Of a DNA stretch of 64,000 nt, positions 40,001-51,369 are shown one piece after another (the stretch's first letter is position 1; every line of letters starts with the position of its first letter). Under the pieces are notes generated by a model, which searched no databases, had not been told where the DNA came from, and saw only the letters and a list, made by a program, of their open reading frames with translations. The DNA lies in the NCBI GenBank assembly GCA_014706295.1, contig JACSVZ010000007.1, positions 34,310,968 to 34,374,967 on the forward strand, given 5' to 3'. Source of the DNA: Lycocorax pyrrhopterus obiensis (taxonomy: Eukaryota > Chordata > Aves > Passeriformes > Paradisaeidae). Made by a program: the position numbers and the translations under genes.

Positions 40001-40714
40001 GTATGAGTAGCCTCCACCACCATTACAGAAATCCACAAAGATCAATCCTGTGTTTTTAATCACGTAAATGAACATGGCTCTTTGTAATGTTTTTAGACAG
40101 GGTAGAATGCAGCTGGAAATAAAAATACCTAGGTCTGCTCACCCTTCACATCACTATCTTCCTGAAGAGGTTGTGAATCATTAGGGGGATTCTTCAGAAG
40201 AACCACACTTTCAGGCGTGAGATTTATTACCCAGGAGGAGTCTTCTATATGCAAAGAATTCTTTCAACTACCCTTCCTCCCAAGGACATCTGATGAAGTA
40301 ATAACCATTTTAACCTGCTAAAAGCATTTCAAAGGAATGAAAGAGAAAAGATGTGTCAGTGGGAAATGGCTGAAGTAATGTCCCTGTAGCTTTTAGAAGG
40401 GTAGTGTTTGACAGATGCCTGTCTCAAAAAAAGAAGCAACGTTTGTGTCATTTTTTGGATAACCTATGTCATCCAGGGAGATTTGAACGAAGTTGGTCTC
40501 TTGTATTAAAAATATGTTAATGCATCCTTACTGTGCAGTGTATTTAAGCAACTTACTCCTACAGTTTGTTTCTTTGTTAATACCTTTAATACACTATAAA
40601 GTAAAAAAAAAAGAATTTTAGCTTAGTATGTCAGAGATTTCCAGGAAAAGCTTGAAAAATCAATAGTGTAAAAGTACTAGGGATTTGCTTTAAAAGGTGT
40701 ACTACTTTAGTGCC
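34087..40714. other. AT-rich non-coding DNA, nothing firm
   Basis: Mostly featureless. A slightly GC-richer stretch at 35090-35370 has a 92-codon minus-strand frame without recognisable motif. T-rich hydrophobic frames at 37229-37756 and a 126-codon plus-strand frame at 39321-39701 were examined and judged to be chance. No interspersed repeat recognised. Confidence 0.55.
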
Positions 40715-41242
40715 TGTCATGGTTTAAGAACGGTACTCCTCAATTTAGTGTTCCTAGTGAAACTTCAAACCACACAGAAGCTCACTCACTACCCTCCTTC
40801 CTCTCCCTTTCTCTCTTGCCTTTACCTTTCTCCTCAAGAATTGGAGGCACGAAAGGTAATAGTCATGGGTTGAGATAAGAACAATTGACTGGAAATAGTG
40901 ATAAGATAAGAAAAAAACAGCAGCAATATTAATGACAGAGGGTACAAGACCACAAACACTTGCTCATCCTGGAAACCCCCAACAATAGACTACCTGACCA
41001 CTCCCTCTGCCATGCTTTCCTCACTGCTCCCTCCAGCTCAGAACTGGTATTACCCAACCACCCTGCCAGCTTGGAACTGGTGCCACTCTTACTCACCAGC
41101 ACAAACGTCTTCTCCACAGAACAGATCCTCTTTCTGCCACCCCTGGCAGTGACCTGAGGTGCTAAAGAGTAACTCCGGGTTCTGGGCATGCCCCCTCCTG
41201 GCTACTGCAAAACTTAACCCTGTCCTGGACAGAGCCAGGAAA
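40715..41242. mobile_element. probable solitary LTR of an avian endogenous retrovirus (ERVL-like)
   Basis: The block opens with TGTCATGGTTTAAG, a terminus I know from an LTR group common in neoavian genomes. It carries the internal landmark CATGGGTTGAGATAAGAACA at about 40865, then GC-richer sequence, and ends near CTGTCCTGGACAGAGCCAGGA. No retroviral coding sequence is present on either side, so it is a solitary LTR left by recombination, or a fragment. Divergence is high and a clean target-site duplication was not found. Assignment to the ERVL class comes from memory of similar avian repeats and is less certain than the LTR call. Sense strand not determined. Confidence 0.65.
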
Positions 41243-44200
41243 GTGACTCGTGGTAGAGAAAAAACATCAGTATGATTTGTTCGTCTGAGAGACCTACTCA
41301 CTATTACACCAAGTAACTTATCTTTGAGCATGATAGGAGACATCATTTGCTAACTCTGTTAAACCTAGGCATCTAAAATAACTATTGCTGGAAACTGAGT
41401 TTCCAAGAGGGCCTGCAATGGTCACTGGGACCACAGAAGTTCAAGCTTTAGAAATCAACTGCACAGATCATTTCTTCTGAGTCTTCTGAGAGTGCATTGA
41501 TGCATGGTTTTTCAAAAGACACTGAGAACTGAGTTCTTTGAAACAGATTTTTGTGTGATCACTGTTTATTCTTTCTCAATTAAAGTCATTACTTGTTGAC
41601 ATACATGGGGACAAATCCGTTGTAACAGAAACTGACTCAAAGGGACAGTGAAATGAATGACTAAGCAAAAATTCAGTATTCAGCATTTCAGTTTCAAGAA
41701 TAAATAAATAATCTCTTTTATGTCTAAAACTGTATACAAATTCATGACCAATAAATTTTTTACAGGTTGAAAGATAACAGAATGCTATTTCTAATTCTTT
41801 TAATGTTTTTTTCAAGTAAACATTTCATAATAACTTTTCATGCATACACTACAGAACATGTCATAGCTGGACTAACATAATGGAGTGTTATGAGCCATTA
41901 AATTAATGAGCCATGTACTGAGGAAGAAGTACATCAAAGGCTAACACACTTTCTGATATGCAAGCATGCATTACTGTGTTACTTTAGGTGCTCTGGCACA
42001 TGGAAGGACAAAATCTGCACTAACAATCTTTACTTGTAACATGCCTGTCTCTGAGCATGGGACAACTGACAACTACATCACTAGAATTTCTGGTTCAGGC
42101 TCAAAATTGATATAAATGCTAAAGAAATTTAATCACCAGGGAGTTTTTCGAAATGGTTGAATAACAACAGAAGTTATTCTAGCTTTCATGATTGAATGAG
42201 GAGAGGGATGGTGCTGTGAAAGGATAAGAAACTAGCAGACATAAGTAAAGCTGAGAACTCTAACTTATGTGTCTTGGTCTTTATTTTATTACACACATAT
42301 CCTTCTGGATTTTTGACATCCAAACTATGCTTGTTATCATTCACTCCTATTGATTTATTGATGAGCTAATTACAGCAGCACTTTCATTTTCTCCTTATAT
42401 GGCCAGAGATGCATAACCTTCTTTGTCATGTACAAAGCCCATGTCTGATCCTCCATATTTTTTTCATTGAAACAGTAACAACAGTCTAGATACTTAGTGA
42501 TGAGTTTGTTTTCATTATGGTTGTGAGGTAATTTGAGCCAAGTATGTGCAGGTTTGGGATCATGCATAATAGTAGGTTCACATCCAAGTTGATTTGAAGT
42601 AATCAGTGGCTGGATAAATAGATGTTGGATAAAGGAAGAACTATATAGACCTTACAGGACTGAACATTTCTAGAAATTGTGATCTGCCACATATATAGAG
42701 CATTTTAAACATGTTCATCTCTGCATTTCTAATTCCTATATTTTCCTAGTGCTAATATATGCTATGGCAGACTTGTATAATGCAAAGATCAAAAAAAATA
42801 CAAATGCTGAAAAGTCTATAAGCTATTTAATCACAGCTCAGTTGTTCATCTGTAAGGCATGACTGTTGAGCAGGGTGTTGAAGGAAGGATTCATGTGTTA
42901 AGACATTATTGGGAATCTGAAGATCTGGCTTCTCTTCCTATTTCTTCAGAAGATTTCATACTCAATCTTCAGCACATCATTGTGGGATTGAATCAAAGCC
43001 AAAGATAATGACAATCTTTATTTCTTGGTGTTAGAAGCTTTGGTGTAATGGAGATGGGTAATGGTGATGAAATTGTACAAAGGAGCTGTTTTGCATTTTT
43101 TGTGATGTGCTTTCATAACTCCAGATGTCAGAAAGTATAGACATGCGATGTATTTATTACTTGTGTCTTGTTTCCCATTTTATCATCTGCTAAAGGACAT
43201 AATACAGTTTAAGATAGGTTTGAAGGAATACAGTGAAAATACACGTAGAAAAAAATACTAATGCCAGTTCTCAGCATATTTCTGATAACTGAACCATTGT
43301 TTCGATTCACAAGAGTATTTATCATTCCAATATTTTCACTTTATGCAAGAAGTTTGACAAAGAAAAAATACTGATATTTTCTTTCATTTTCAGTTTTTGG
43401 TAGAAATACCATGGTGTGATATACTGTATAAATACTTAACATCAAATACATACTTGACACCTATTAACTCTATGTTTGCTTTCATCCTCTATCTTTCCAC
43501 ATGCATAGGAAATAATATGATGATCACCCATGGAGCAGAAGAAAGTGGATAATGTCCATAATCTTTCCAGTCTTCACATTTTGAAACTTTTTCAGCTTAA
43601 AAAATGAAGTGGCTTCAAGAGTCTCATATATGTTACTCTAAAACTATTTTCAATTCTCTAGAACAGGAAATGCAGAATCCTCTACTTCTATGTTGCTCCT
43701 AAAAGAATTGACGGATAAAAAAATTTACAAATAGAAACATTACCACTGACCCTCTCATAAAGTCTCATACACAGTTGCATTTGTAAAACAAAAGAAAGAA
43801 AACTGTATAAAAAGGATGAATTCATAACTTCTAAAATTTAAAAAAAAATTTCAAAACAAATAATGGAACATGTATTCAAATTATGATGAAATATATTGGT
43901 TTAGCATGTCATCAAAGCCAAATTCTCTCCTGAAAAATTACTTTAAAGCAAAAATGCATTCTGTGGTAAGAAAAATGGCTGAAGACACTGTTCATGTACA
44001 TTTAAGGTATGGCATTTTCAAAACATCTTTTTTGCAGTTAGCAAAATATTTACTTTAGCGAGGACAATCAACAGTAGGCCAAGATTAAATGCTTCAAAAG
44101 TTCCATTCTTATTATCTGTCTCCATTTTACCTTTAAATATATTTTTGAGAATCTAGTTTTCCATCCAGATAAATTAGACTGAGGTAATTACATTTTTCCT

Positions 44201-44907
44201 ATCTTTTCTGAAAAATCAACAACTGAAAAATACGCTTATAAATATATGAAATTAATATTGTGAAAGGTATGCATGGATACTTTTGCCTTGCTGCATAAAA
44301 CTGTCTTGCACATGGGTTTTTCTCGCATATAACTGCAGTGTAAAAGATGACATTATGAGAAACCTTCTGACAAATTGATTAATAATCTTGAGCTGCTGAA
44401 GTTCAGCTGAGTGAGCAATTAAACATTCCAAACAGCAATGAACCTTCAGAGATAATTTATGATAATTTTATGCACAAGAGCTCAGTGGCTTTTTAATTTG
44501 ATAGAATGTTAGTAGCATAGATTTCTAACAAGGGAGTTTCAGTGCTCCATACATCACTGAGATTACTTAAACATTTCAAATGTGGTTGATGAATGAAGTT
44601 TCCTGAGATGTGAGAAGATACAGAAAGTGTCAGAAGGTTGAGATTATTCATCATATCAATTATTGAAAGTGGATGCATTGACATCATACTCCCAGCTCAT
44701 ATTTTATGGCCATTATAAAGACAGAACAGAAATAACAGACTTGGTGAACTGCAGAACTGCCAGGATATCCAACTTCTTCCCTCTTTTATTTGAGCATTTT
44801 GCTGTCACCACACAATATTAGCATTTCCAGGTTTTTTTTCCAAAGTCATTCATAATATGTAGCAAGAAAACAAGATCCTTTGAATACAATCAGCTAAGAC
44901 CTGGAAC
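41243..44907. other. AT-rich non-coding DNA, nothing identified
   Basis: No convincing exon or repeat. A compositionally distinctive stretch near 44375-44475 with several TAAT/ATTA cores is noted in the findings. Confidence 0.6.
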
Positions 44908-45014
44908 ACAGCACATGGTGTGATTCTTGGGGTTTTTCTGTGCAAGACCAGGAACTGGCTTCCATGATCCTTGTGGATCCCTTCCCACATCCTTCCAACT
45001 CAGGACATTCTATG
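44908..45014 (+). repeat. CR1 LINE 3' tail fragment, plus orientation
   Basis: The landmarks CACATGGTGTGATTCTTGGG, then GGAACTGGCTTCCATGATCC, then CTTCCAACTCAGGACATTCT match a CR1 subfamily end common in birds. It is the reverse complement of the copy at 46536-46712, so both belong to the same or closely related subfamily. There is a small insertion or duplication at CCCACATCC before the conserved CTTCCAACTCAGG. Heavily 5' truncated, with no coding content. Confidence 0.9.
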
Positions 45015-45774
45015 AAAAATATCCCACGCAGATCAAGAGAGAAAAAGGAGGTTAGATAACCTGAGTCTACAATTAGTTTGCCAGATATACAAATACTGTG
45101 TCATTTTCTGCTAAGGGAGAGCAGGCTGCCCTTCATTCTTCCACATATTTTTTTGTCTTTTTGTTGCTTTAAAAAAAGCTACATTCAAACAGTCAAATAT
45201 TTTTAATTCCTAGAATATTTCCCATTCATGCTTTTATTTCTTGCTTTGGCAAGTAAAATATAATGTTTTAATCTTGTGTTTCTGACATACTTATGACAGT
45301 TGGAAACACAGTAATCTAAACTAAAGTAAATAATGTAAAGGGGCTCCTTTTATTGTATGAACAAAGATAAAGTCTCTGCTTTGAACAGAACACTGAAGCA
45401 CTCAGATACCACATGTTTAAGAGAACAGACAGTTGGTGAGTTATTTGTTTTTAACACTACTATAATGATCCTGACAATAAATCATCATTGCACATATCCA
45501 AACAGTTATCCTTTCATTCATGCAAAGAAAAGAATGCTGGAAAATAAAAGCTAAAAGAGGCAGAAAAGCATTTCTAGAAGGACAGCAGCCTGTTACTTAA
45601 ACCCCTTCACATGAAAGGTCATTTGTATAAAGCACTATTACTCAACATACCCCCAAAGCTCAGGAATTATGCAGACAGTTTGGAGAGTGATAGGTAGGAG
45701 AGTAGGAGTGTTTGGACAGACCTTGTAGCTTCAAATCCAACTTCAGACTAGAGCCATTAGTCTTAGGCTAATGA
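45015..45774. other. AT-rich non-coding DNA, nothing identified
   Basis: No repeat or coding feature recognised. Confidence 0.6.
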
Positions 45775-46237
45775 AAAGAGTTCTCTGACCCTTTGTATGC
45801 CTTCAACATTATTGTTTCAAGGGCTGAATCCACTACAGCTCAAAATGCAGTATTAAAACCTATCAACATAATTGAAAATCTCCCACCCTTGATGAAGTCA
45901 ACATTAGCAGAAGAATCACAGAAATTGATAAAGAAATGAAGTTCCATAGAAGTGATGATAACTTTCTGAAACTCTCACTAGACATTACTGAACAAATGCA
46001 ACAAAGCTGGCAAGTAGCTGCTATGTCCACCTAAAGACAAGTAGGACTGAATTTGTGGCATCGAGGTTAACTTCCTTGGAAAGTTTCTTTCAGCTGAGTC
46101 AAGAGTTAGTTCCACTCACATCTAAACAAAGAGAATCCTTTTCCCAAAAGGATATAAAAATAAGTCCAAACACTGATCATGAGGAAAATTCCCTTGAGAG
46201 GAAAGTAAAGAACTCCAAACTGTATGAGCAAAAATAA
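45775..46237 (+). pseudogene. coding-like segment broken over three frames, speculative
   Basis: Three staggered plus-strand open stretches follow each other: 45775-45939 (54 codons), about 45876-46032 (51 codons, including EVNISRRITEIDKEMKFHR and FLKLSLDITEQMQQSWQ), and 45992-46237 (81 codons, ending in a Lys/Glu/Ser-rich tail). Each has polar, helix-friendly composition unlike the hydrophobic AT-driven frames elsewhere. They overlap in different frames, so they could be the remains of a frameshifted coding exon. No splice sites, homology or family could be assigned. Chance overlap of frames is the main alternative. Confidence 0.13.
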
Positions 46238-46535
46238 ATTGTTATAAAAACACAAAACTTAGAAAATTTGACCCAATGAAAAGGTTAAAAAGTGGATTTT
46301 TCTCACCTACAGTATGGATTGAAACAGTTCTCAAAACCAAAAAGTTGGCATAAATAGAATGATATTGTAACCTCTCATACACTGCTACAAAAAAAATGAA
46401 ATATTAAAAAGAAAACAAAAACATTCTATCATGTGAACTTACTCTTGCAACAAGGTTGGAAGCAAGCTGCTGATAAATTTCCATTATTAGAGTCTTATCA
46501 AAAAGTTGCTCACACAACTTTCATAAATTGCAAGA
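46238..46535. other. AT-rich non-coding DNA, nothing identified
   Basis: No feature recognised. Confidence 0.6.
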
Positions 46536-46712
46536 ATATAGAATCACAGAATATTCTGAGTTGGAAGGCACGCACAAGGATCATCAAAGTCCAACTCCCA
46601 GCCTGAACAGGACAGTCCCAAGAATCACACCATGTACCAGAGAGCATTGTGCAAATGCTTCTTGAACTCTGTCAGGCTGGTGCTGTGACCACTTCCCTGG
46701 GGAGCCTGTTAA
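46536..46712 (-). repeat. CR1 LINE 3' fragment, minus orientation
   Basis: Read on the plus strand, the copy starts with ATAGAATCACAGAATATTCT and continues GAGTTGGAAGGCACGCACAA, AATCACACCATGTACCAGAG and CTTCTTGAACTCTGTCAGGC to CCCTGGGGAGCCTGTT. This is the reversed 3' region of a CR1 subfamily common in birds. It ends abruptly at about 46712, where similarity to the family stops. A 66-codon plus-strand frame over it is antisense to the element and not a gene. Confidence 0.93.
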
Positions 46713-49189
46713 TATCTTCGACCCTCGTTAAGAATTGTGTATTGATCTACGTAAATTTTTATGACCCGTGTCTCAATTTAATGGTATACGCTGTTAATCA
46801 TTCTGGTGGCTTGCACAATCCTGTAACCTCAGCTCTTCTGGATTATTAAAATGGCAGTTGCCTGATTTTTTGGGAGCTTCCTCAGAAAGTGGACAGACTG
46901 GTAGGTAGGAAGAAAGCAAAAACTAACCTACATATCTTCTCTTCTAGGAATCTATAGTTCTTCTAACTTTATGCTGAAACAGTCTGTGATTATTATTTTT
47001 TCTTACTCAAAAGGGTCAAATTTGGTAAGAAGACTGGGCACTGATGTAAAATACCTCCACACGCTCACAAATCTCCATGACAACGCCTTCGGAAATGCAA
47101 AACAGCCAAAATTGCAGTAATTCCAGAATCTGTAGAGGACTTGGACATCTCATTTTAATGAACTCAAATAATAGTACCTGGAAAAGAGAAATGGTTCACT
47201 TGACAGCATTCTGACACAGGTACACTTCCTAAGACAAAATTTTCAGTCAAGTTCCACCAGTTGTTTAGCCTTGGTGAAATTTCTCTCAGTTACCCAGAAA
47301 AATCTTCACAATTTATATCTCTTCCAAATGTTACCAAACAATAGGTATCTCTACGACTTTCTGAATGTCAGGTTAAGGGAGGATATTGTTTCTTTGCCCC
47401 TCTTTTTTTATTTTATTTTTTTTTAGATAAAACAATGTGTATGGAGAAAAAAGACTTAAAATCCTTTATCTTCAAAATTAATTAAAACATAATTATTAAG
47501 AAAATGATAGGAAGAGTGCAATTCAGAATGCGCTGACATTAGGAGAATAAATAAAACTAGAAGAAATTAGGAGAATAAGTAAAATCTCTGGAGAAATGTT
47601 AGACCTGCTTTCCGTGTGTCGGTGCAGCCCTACTCATAGTGACTCTTTCCATGTTTGCATAATGTGCCAATCAATGCTCAAAAGTAGAACTATTTGTTTT
47701 TATTCTTGAAGAGAGATATGCAAAGCAATGCTGAAGTCCTATTTTACTAATATAAGGTAATGAAAATGAAATATTAATAATATGGTAAGCTCTACTATAA
47801 TAATATAGTAAACTCTACTATAGATATGAAAAGCAGTGCATACCTAAAGCTTGTACCTATAATACTCTTTTAACAGTAATATTATTGCATGTAGCTTTTG
47901 GCAACTACATTTGTTATTTTTCAGGCAAAGCTGGCAACAACTCAAAGGCATGGAAACATTGGGCAAACTCCAGCAGCCCTTACTTCGGTGAAATGTCTAT
48001 TCAAATGAAAGATTTAACCTACCTTTTAATAGGATAAAATTTAATTATGAATAGAGTATCTTAAACTTACTGTAAAATAGGATGGTCCTCTTGCTTGCAC
48101 TATTTAATGTTTTGATTTCCCATTCATTGTTGAGGCTGTAACAAGCATCAGTTATTACATGGTGGCTCAATTCCAACATAAATCATTTAACCTCCTCCTC
48201 TTTATTGATTTATATTAGCATTTATAGATGGCACTCATTGTCTTTATAGCGCCTGAGATCTCACACTAATTAAGTTCAAATTAAAATAAACAATGAAATG
48301 TTGAAGTATCCTGCAAGGTTTCTTGCCTAATGTCTACATTCAGTTTAGACCTCATATCATTGTCATTCTAGAAATTCTAACTAGACAAACCAAATTAAAC
48401 CAAACAAATAAACACAGCAAAAAAAGAAGAGCAGCGAAGGCATGTATTCAGTCTTGAAATTACTATTGAATGGGTTTATCAAATAATGTCAATATTGTAT
48501 CAGATGCCAGTCTATTTCTTGCAGTAGCATTATATGTCACCCTATATATCTCAGTGCTGTCTTTCTTATGAAAATATTTTAATCATAACTGGAGAACATT
48601 ACATGGTATTTTCCCATCTCCAAGAACTCCAATGTTCTTGGATGCACAGTAAGTTGCTCTTTTTTTTCCCCTCTTAGAAGACAAATTTATTCCTTACTTG
48701 TAGTGTAGTCATGTATAGTCACGTAATTCTCAATCAATTCTGTTGATTTAATCCCATAATGATATCTTTAAGGGTAAACGGTAAGCATTCTGAACAGTAG
48801 CACAGGACTGCTACGAGAACTTTTTTTCCAAGCCAAGAATGGCAATCTTCAATCTTTCATAACAACTATCAATAAATAAATGTCATAAATATTATAAAAA
48901 GACTAGAATATTACAAAAGCATTATAAATATTATTATAAAAATGGTCCACAAGAGCATTTTTCTAACTCACATAGAACATTCAAAATTTAATTCAAATTG
49001 GAAGCTCTCACATCACTGAAGCCTTTCAATGAACAATTTCTATTAATTTAAACTGAAAACCTCACCTGGATATATTCTGACAATTTTAAGAAATGTGGGA
49101 AGCAGCCACTAACTGTGTAGCTAAGCCTTAGAACACTTGTTCAAAAAATATATATCTGACTTTCTGCCCATAAATCTAGCCCTTGTGCT
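46713..49189. other. AT-rich non-coding DNA with a short direct repeat
   Basis: No exon or interspersed repeat recognised. An imperfect direct repeat, ATTAGGAGAATAA(A/G)TAAAA, occurs at 47538-47556 and 47566-47584. AT-only clusters with TACTATA words lie near 47760-47825. Confidence 0.55.
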
Positions 49190-50030
49190 AAATCTGGGCA
49201 GAGATTTCTGCCAAGAGATGTGCTGAAGCCATCATTGGAAATAGTAGGTGGGAGAGAGTTCCCACACAAGCCACAGTGCTGCTGTGGCTTGGCCAGCTCT
49301 TTGCAATGCCACTCTTTTCATGGATCTCATACCTTTTGCTCTTCCTAAAGCCTGACCCTAAGCGTGGGTGGACACTTCTGTAGTGAGACATGCAGAAGCC
49401 CCTTGTGAAAAAGAGGCAACTGGAAGAACTCTCACAGAAGCCCCCACTTTACTTCCTCGATCTTTTCACCCTTCCTATGGGTCTCATATGTCTCTCAGGG
49501 AACAATAATGGCAGTTGCTCCGTAGCAGAGAAAAGAGAATTTGGAGGCCAAGTATGACAGTATGGCAGGCAGAAGCCATGGCCTCACCAACAAAAGAACT
49601 TTAGTCCTGTCAGGAAGTCAGGAAGTCATCCCATGTGTCAGGGTCACAGTCCAGATCAACAAGGCACAATCACAGGCACTGGCATGGCTGCAGAGTAGCT
49701 CAGTGCAGTCCTGGATTGAGCCAAATGTGAGAGATTGAGCCAAGTGTGAGAGCCTCTACTTAATGTAGCTGCCAGTGAGGGAGGTGGAAACCCCTCCTGC
49801 AGCTTCTTCCAGCTCTTCCTCGAATAACTGCAAGGTCAGTGGAGGCTTCTCGAACAGGTCTCCCCTGTCAGAGATATCCTCCCAAGAGGAAGGAGGATAG
49901 TTCTCCTAACTGATCCTAAGCGTTGAAGGAAAATTCTTCCACAGGATACACTGAAGCCGCAGGGGAAAGTCTGAGTTGGAAAGATATCTCATAGCAACCC
50001 TTTCTAAGGTCACCAGGTTTCTCCCTCTCC
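49190..50030. mobile_element. GC-richer repeat-like block, possible old LTR or retroelement fragment
   Basis: Composition shifts away from the AT-rich background over about 800 bases, with words such as GGCAGGCAGAAGCCATGGCC (from 49564) and CATCCCATGTGTCAGGGTCA that resemble decayed bird retroelement LTR sequence, though I cannot name the family. It contains GGAAGTCA duplicated at about 49613-49628 and a 19-bp near-perfect tandem duplication at 49715-49752. Short frames on both strands are not recognisable proteins. Boundaries are approximate, and it may be two adjacent insertions. Confidence 0.35.
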
Positions 50031-51369
50031 CTAACCTAAACCTAGTCTTAACTAATCGGCTCTCAGAGGTTTTAGTAAACTTTTCATTAAGTATTCCTGC
50101 TAGTCCTTGAAAAGTAACTGTTCTTTTAAAAAACCCAACTAAATAGAAGACTACAGATTTCCTTACCTACATTATCTTTTATTATTGTTTTAAATGAAAC
50201 ATAATCTATGTATATGGTTTCTGTGTGTCATGTGTGATCTTTATTTTCTTCTAGGTTATGGTGTACTTCTATCATTGTTTTTCCATCAAAGTGATCTGTA
50301 CAGTGTTATTTACGAGATCTCAGTTTTCAGAATAACCCTAATTTCCTGCTATGATTCACCAGTTTCTTGTAAAGACCATAATATTGATCTTTCTGCACAA
50401 TTATGAGGTAGTTAAGGTAAAATAGTTGTATAATTCATTTCTAATTTGGATTTTGAAACCTCTGTTTAAATTTCTTTTATGTTTACATGCTTGTCTTTAT
50501 CATGATGCTTCTTTAATCAGTTATTCTAATTATCTTACTTATCATTGTAAATAATTTCCGACCAGTAAGTTATTCTGACTTTACTCCAGGAAGAAAGGAC
50601 ATATTAAATCTCATTGAAAGGAATGGAGGTTAAACCAAAAATAGGACCAATTAGAAATTCTCATTTTACTTTTTACTGCCACCTTTTTTGCAATGCTGCA
50701 AAATCATTCTCTTGGACATTTTGTTACTCCAAGTGAATGAATTGAATTGTGGTGTCTAATTGCTGTTGGTTTACTAAGTGACAAGGCATTGTGTCAGTGA
50801 CAAATATTCTGATAGAATAAAACTGTTAACACATTATACAAATACTTCTCTGAATTTAATATTTACTTTCAGCAAACATTAATGCCAGTGAAGCTTGATT
50901 GCCTCACTATCTGCAGAAATGAAAACAAAGGAACTGTGAAGATTTCTGAATCCAGCTCATTTTAAATCTAGCATGATGAAAGTAGAGACAGCTTTTTGTA
51001 CTACTGATCAACTCTAAATATTATGATTTTTTTTCTCAATGAGAACTGACACACGGTTACAGATTTACAGCCTCAAGAAATATAGCTTCTATTTTGAAAT
51101 CCTGGTTAAACACTTTAAACACCTGAATACTCTTACTCAGACTGATAATTGAACCGACTTCACTTCGAACTCAGGACTACCCTTCTGAGTAATGTTGCGC
51201 ACACACAAGCGCTTGCAAGACTGAACCTTGTATTTGTGGTTCTGAAACAGTTCAATACCAAGTTTTACATTTTCCTAAAGGAAAGTTTAGTGAAGATTAT
51301 TATTTTTCAATCAAAAGATTAAGAAGATTGTTTTGTTTTCTGTTTGAACAAATTCATGTATTTTATAAT
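50031..51369. other. AT-rich non-coding DNA with one exon-like block
   Basis: No interspersed repeat recognised. The exon-like block at 50255-50406 is listed separately. Confidence 0.55.
50255..50406 (+). other. weak candidate exon, plus strand
   Basis: A strong pyrimidine tract ending in TTTATTTTCTTCTAG precedes about 50 open codons (YGVLLSLFFHQSDLYSVIY and onward) that end at a TGA at 50404. An internal GTAAAG at about 50371 could act as a donor, and its phase is compatible with the short candidate exon at 52775. The peptide is not recognised. It is listed because it lies upstream of, and on the same strand as, the better terminal exon at 53469. Confidence 0.12.
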
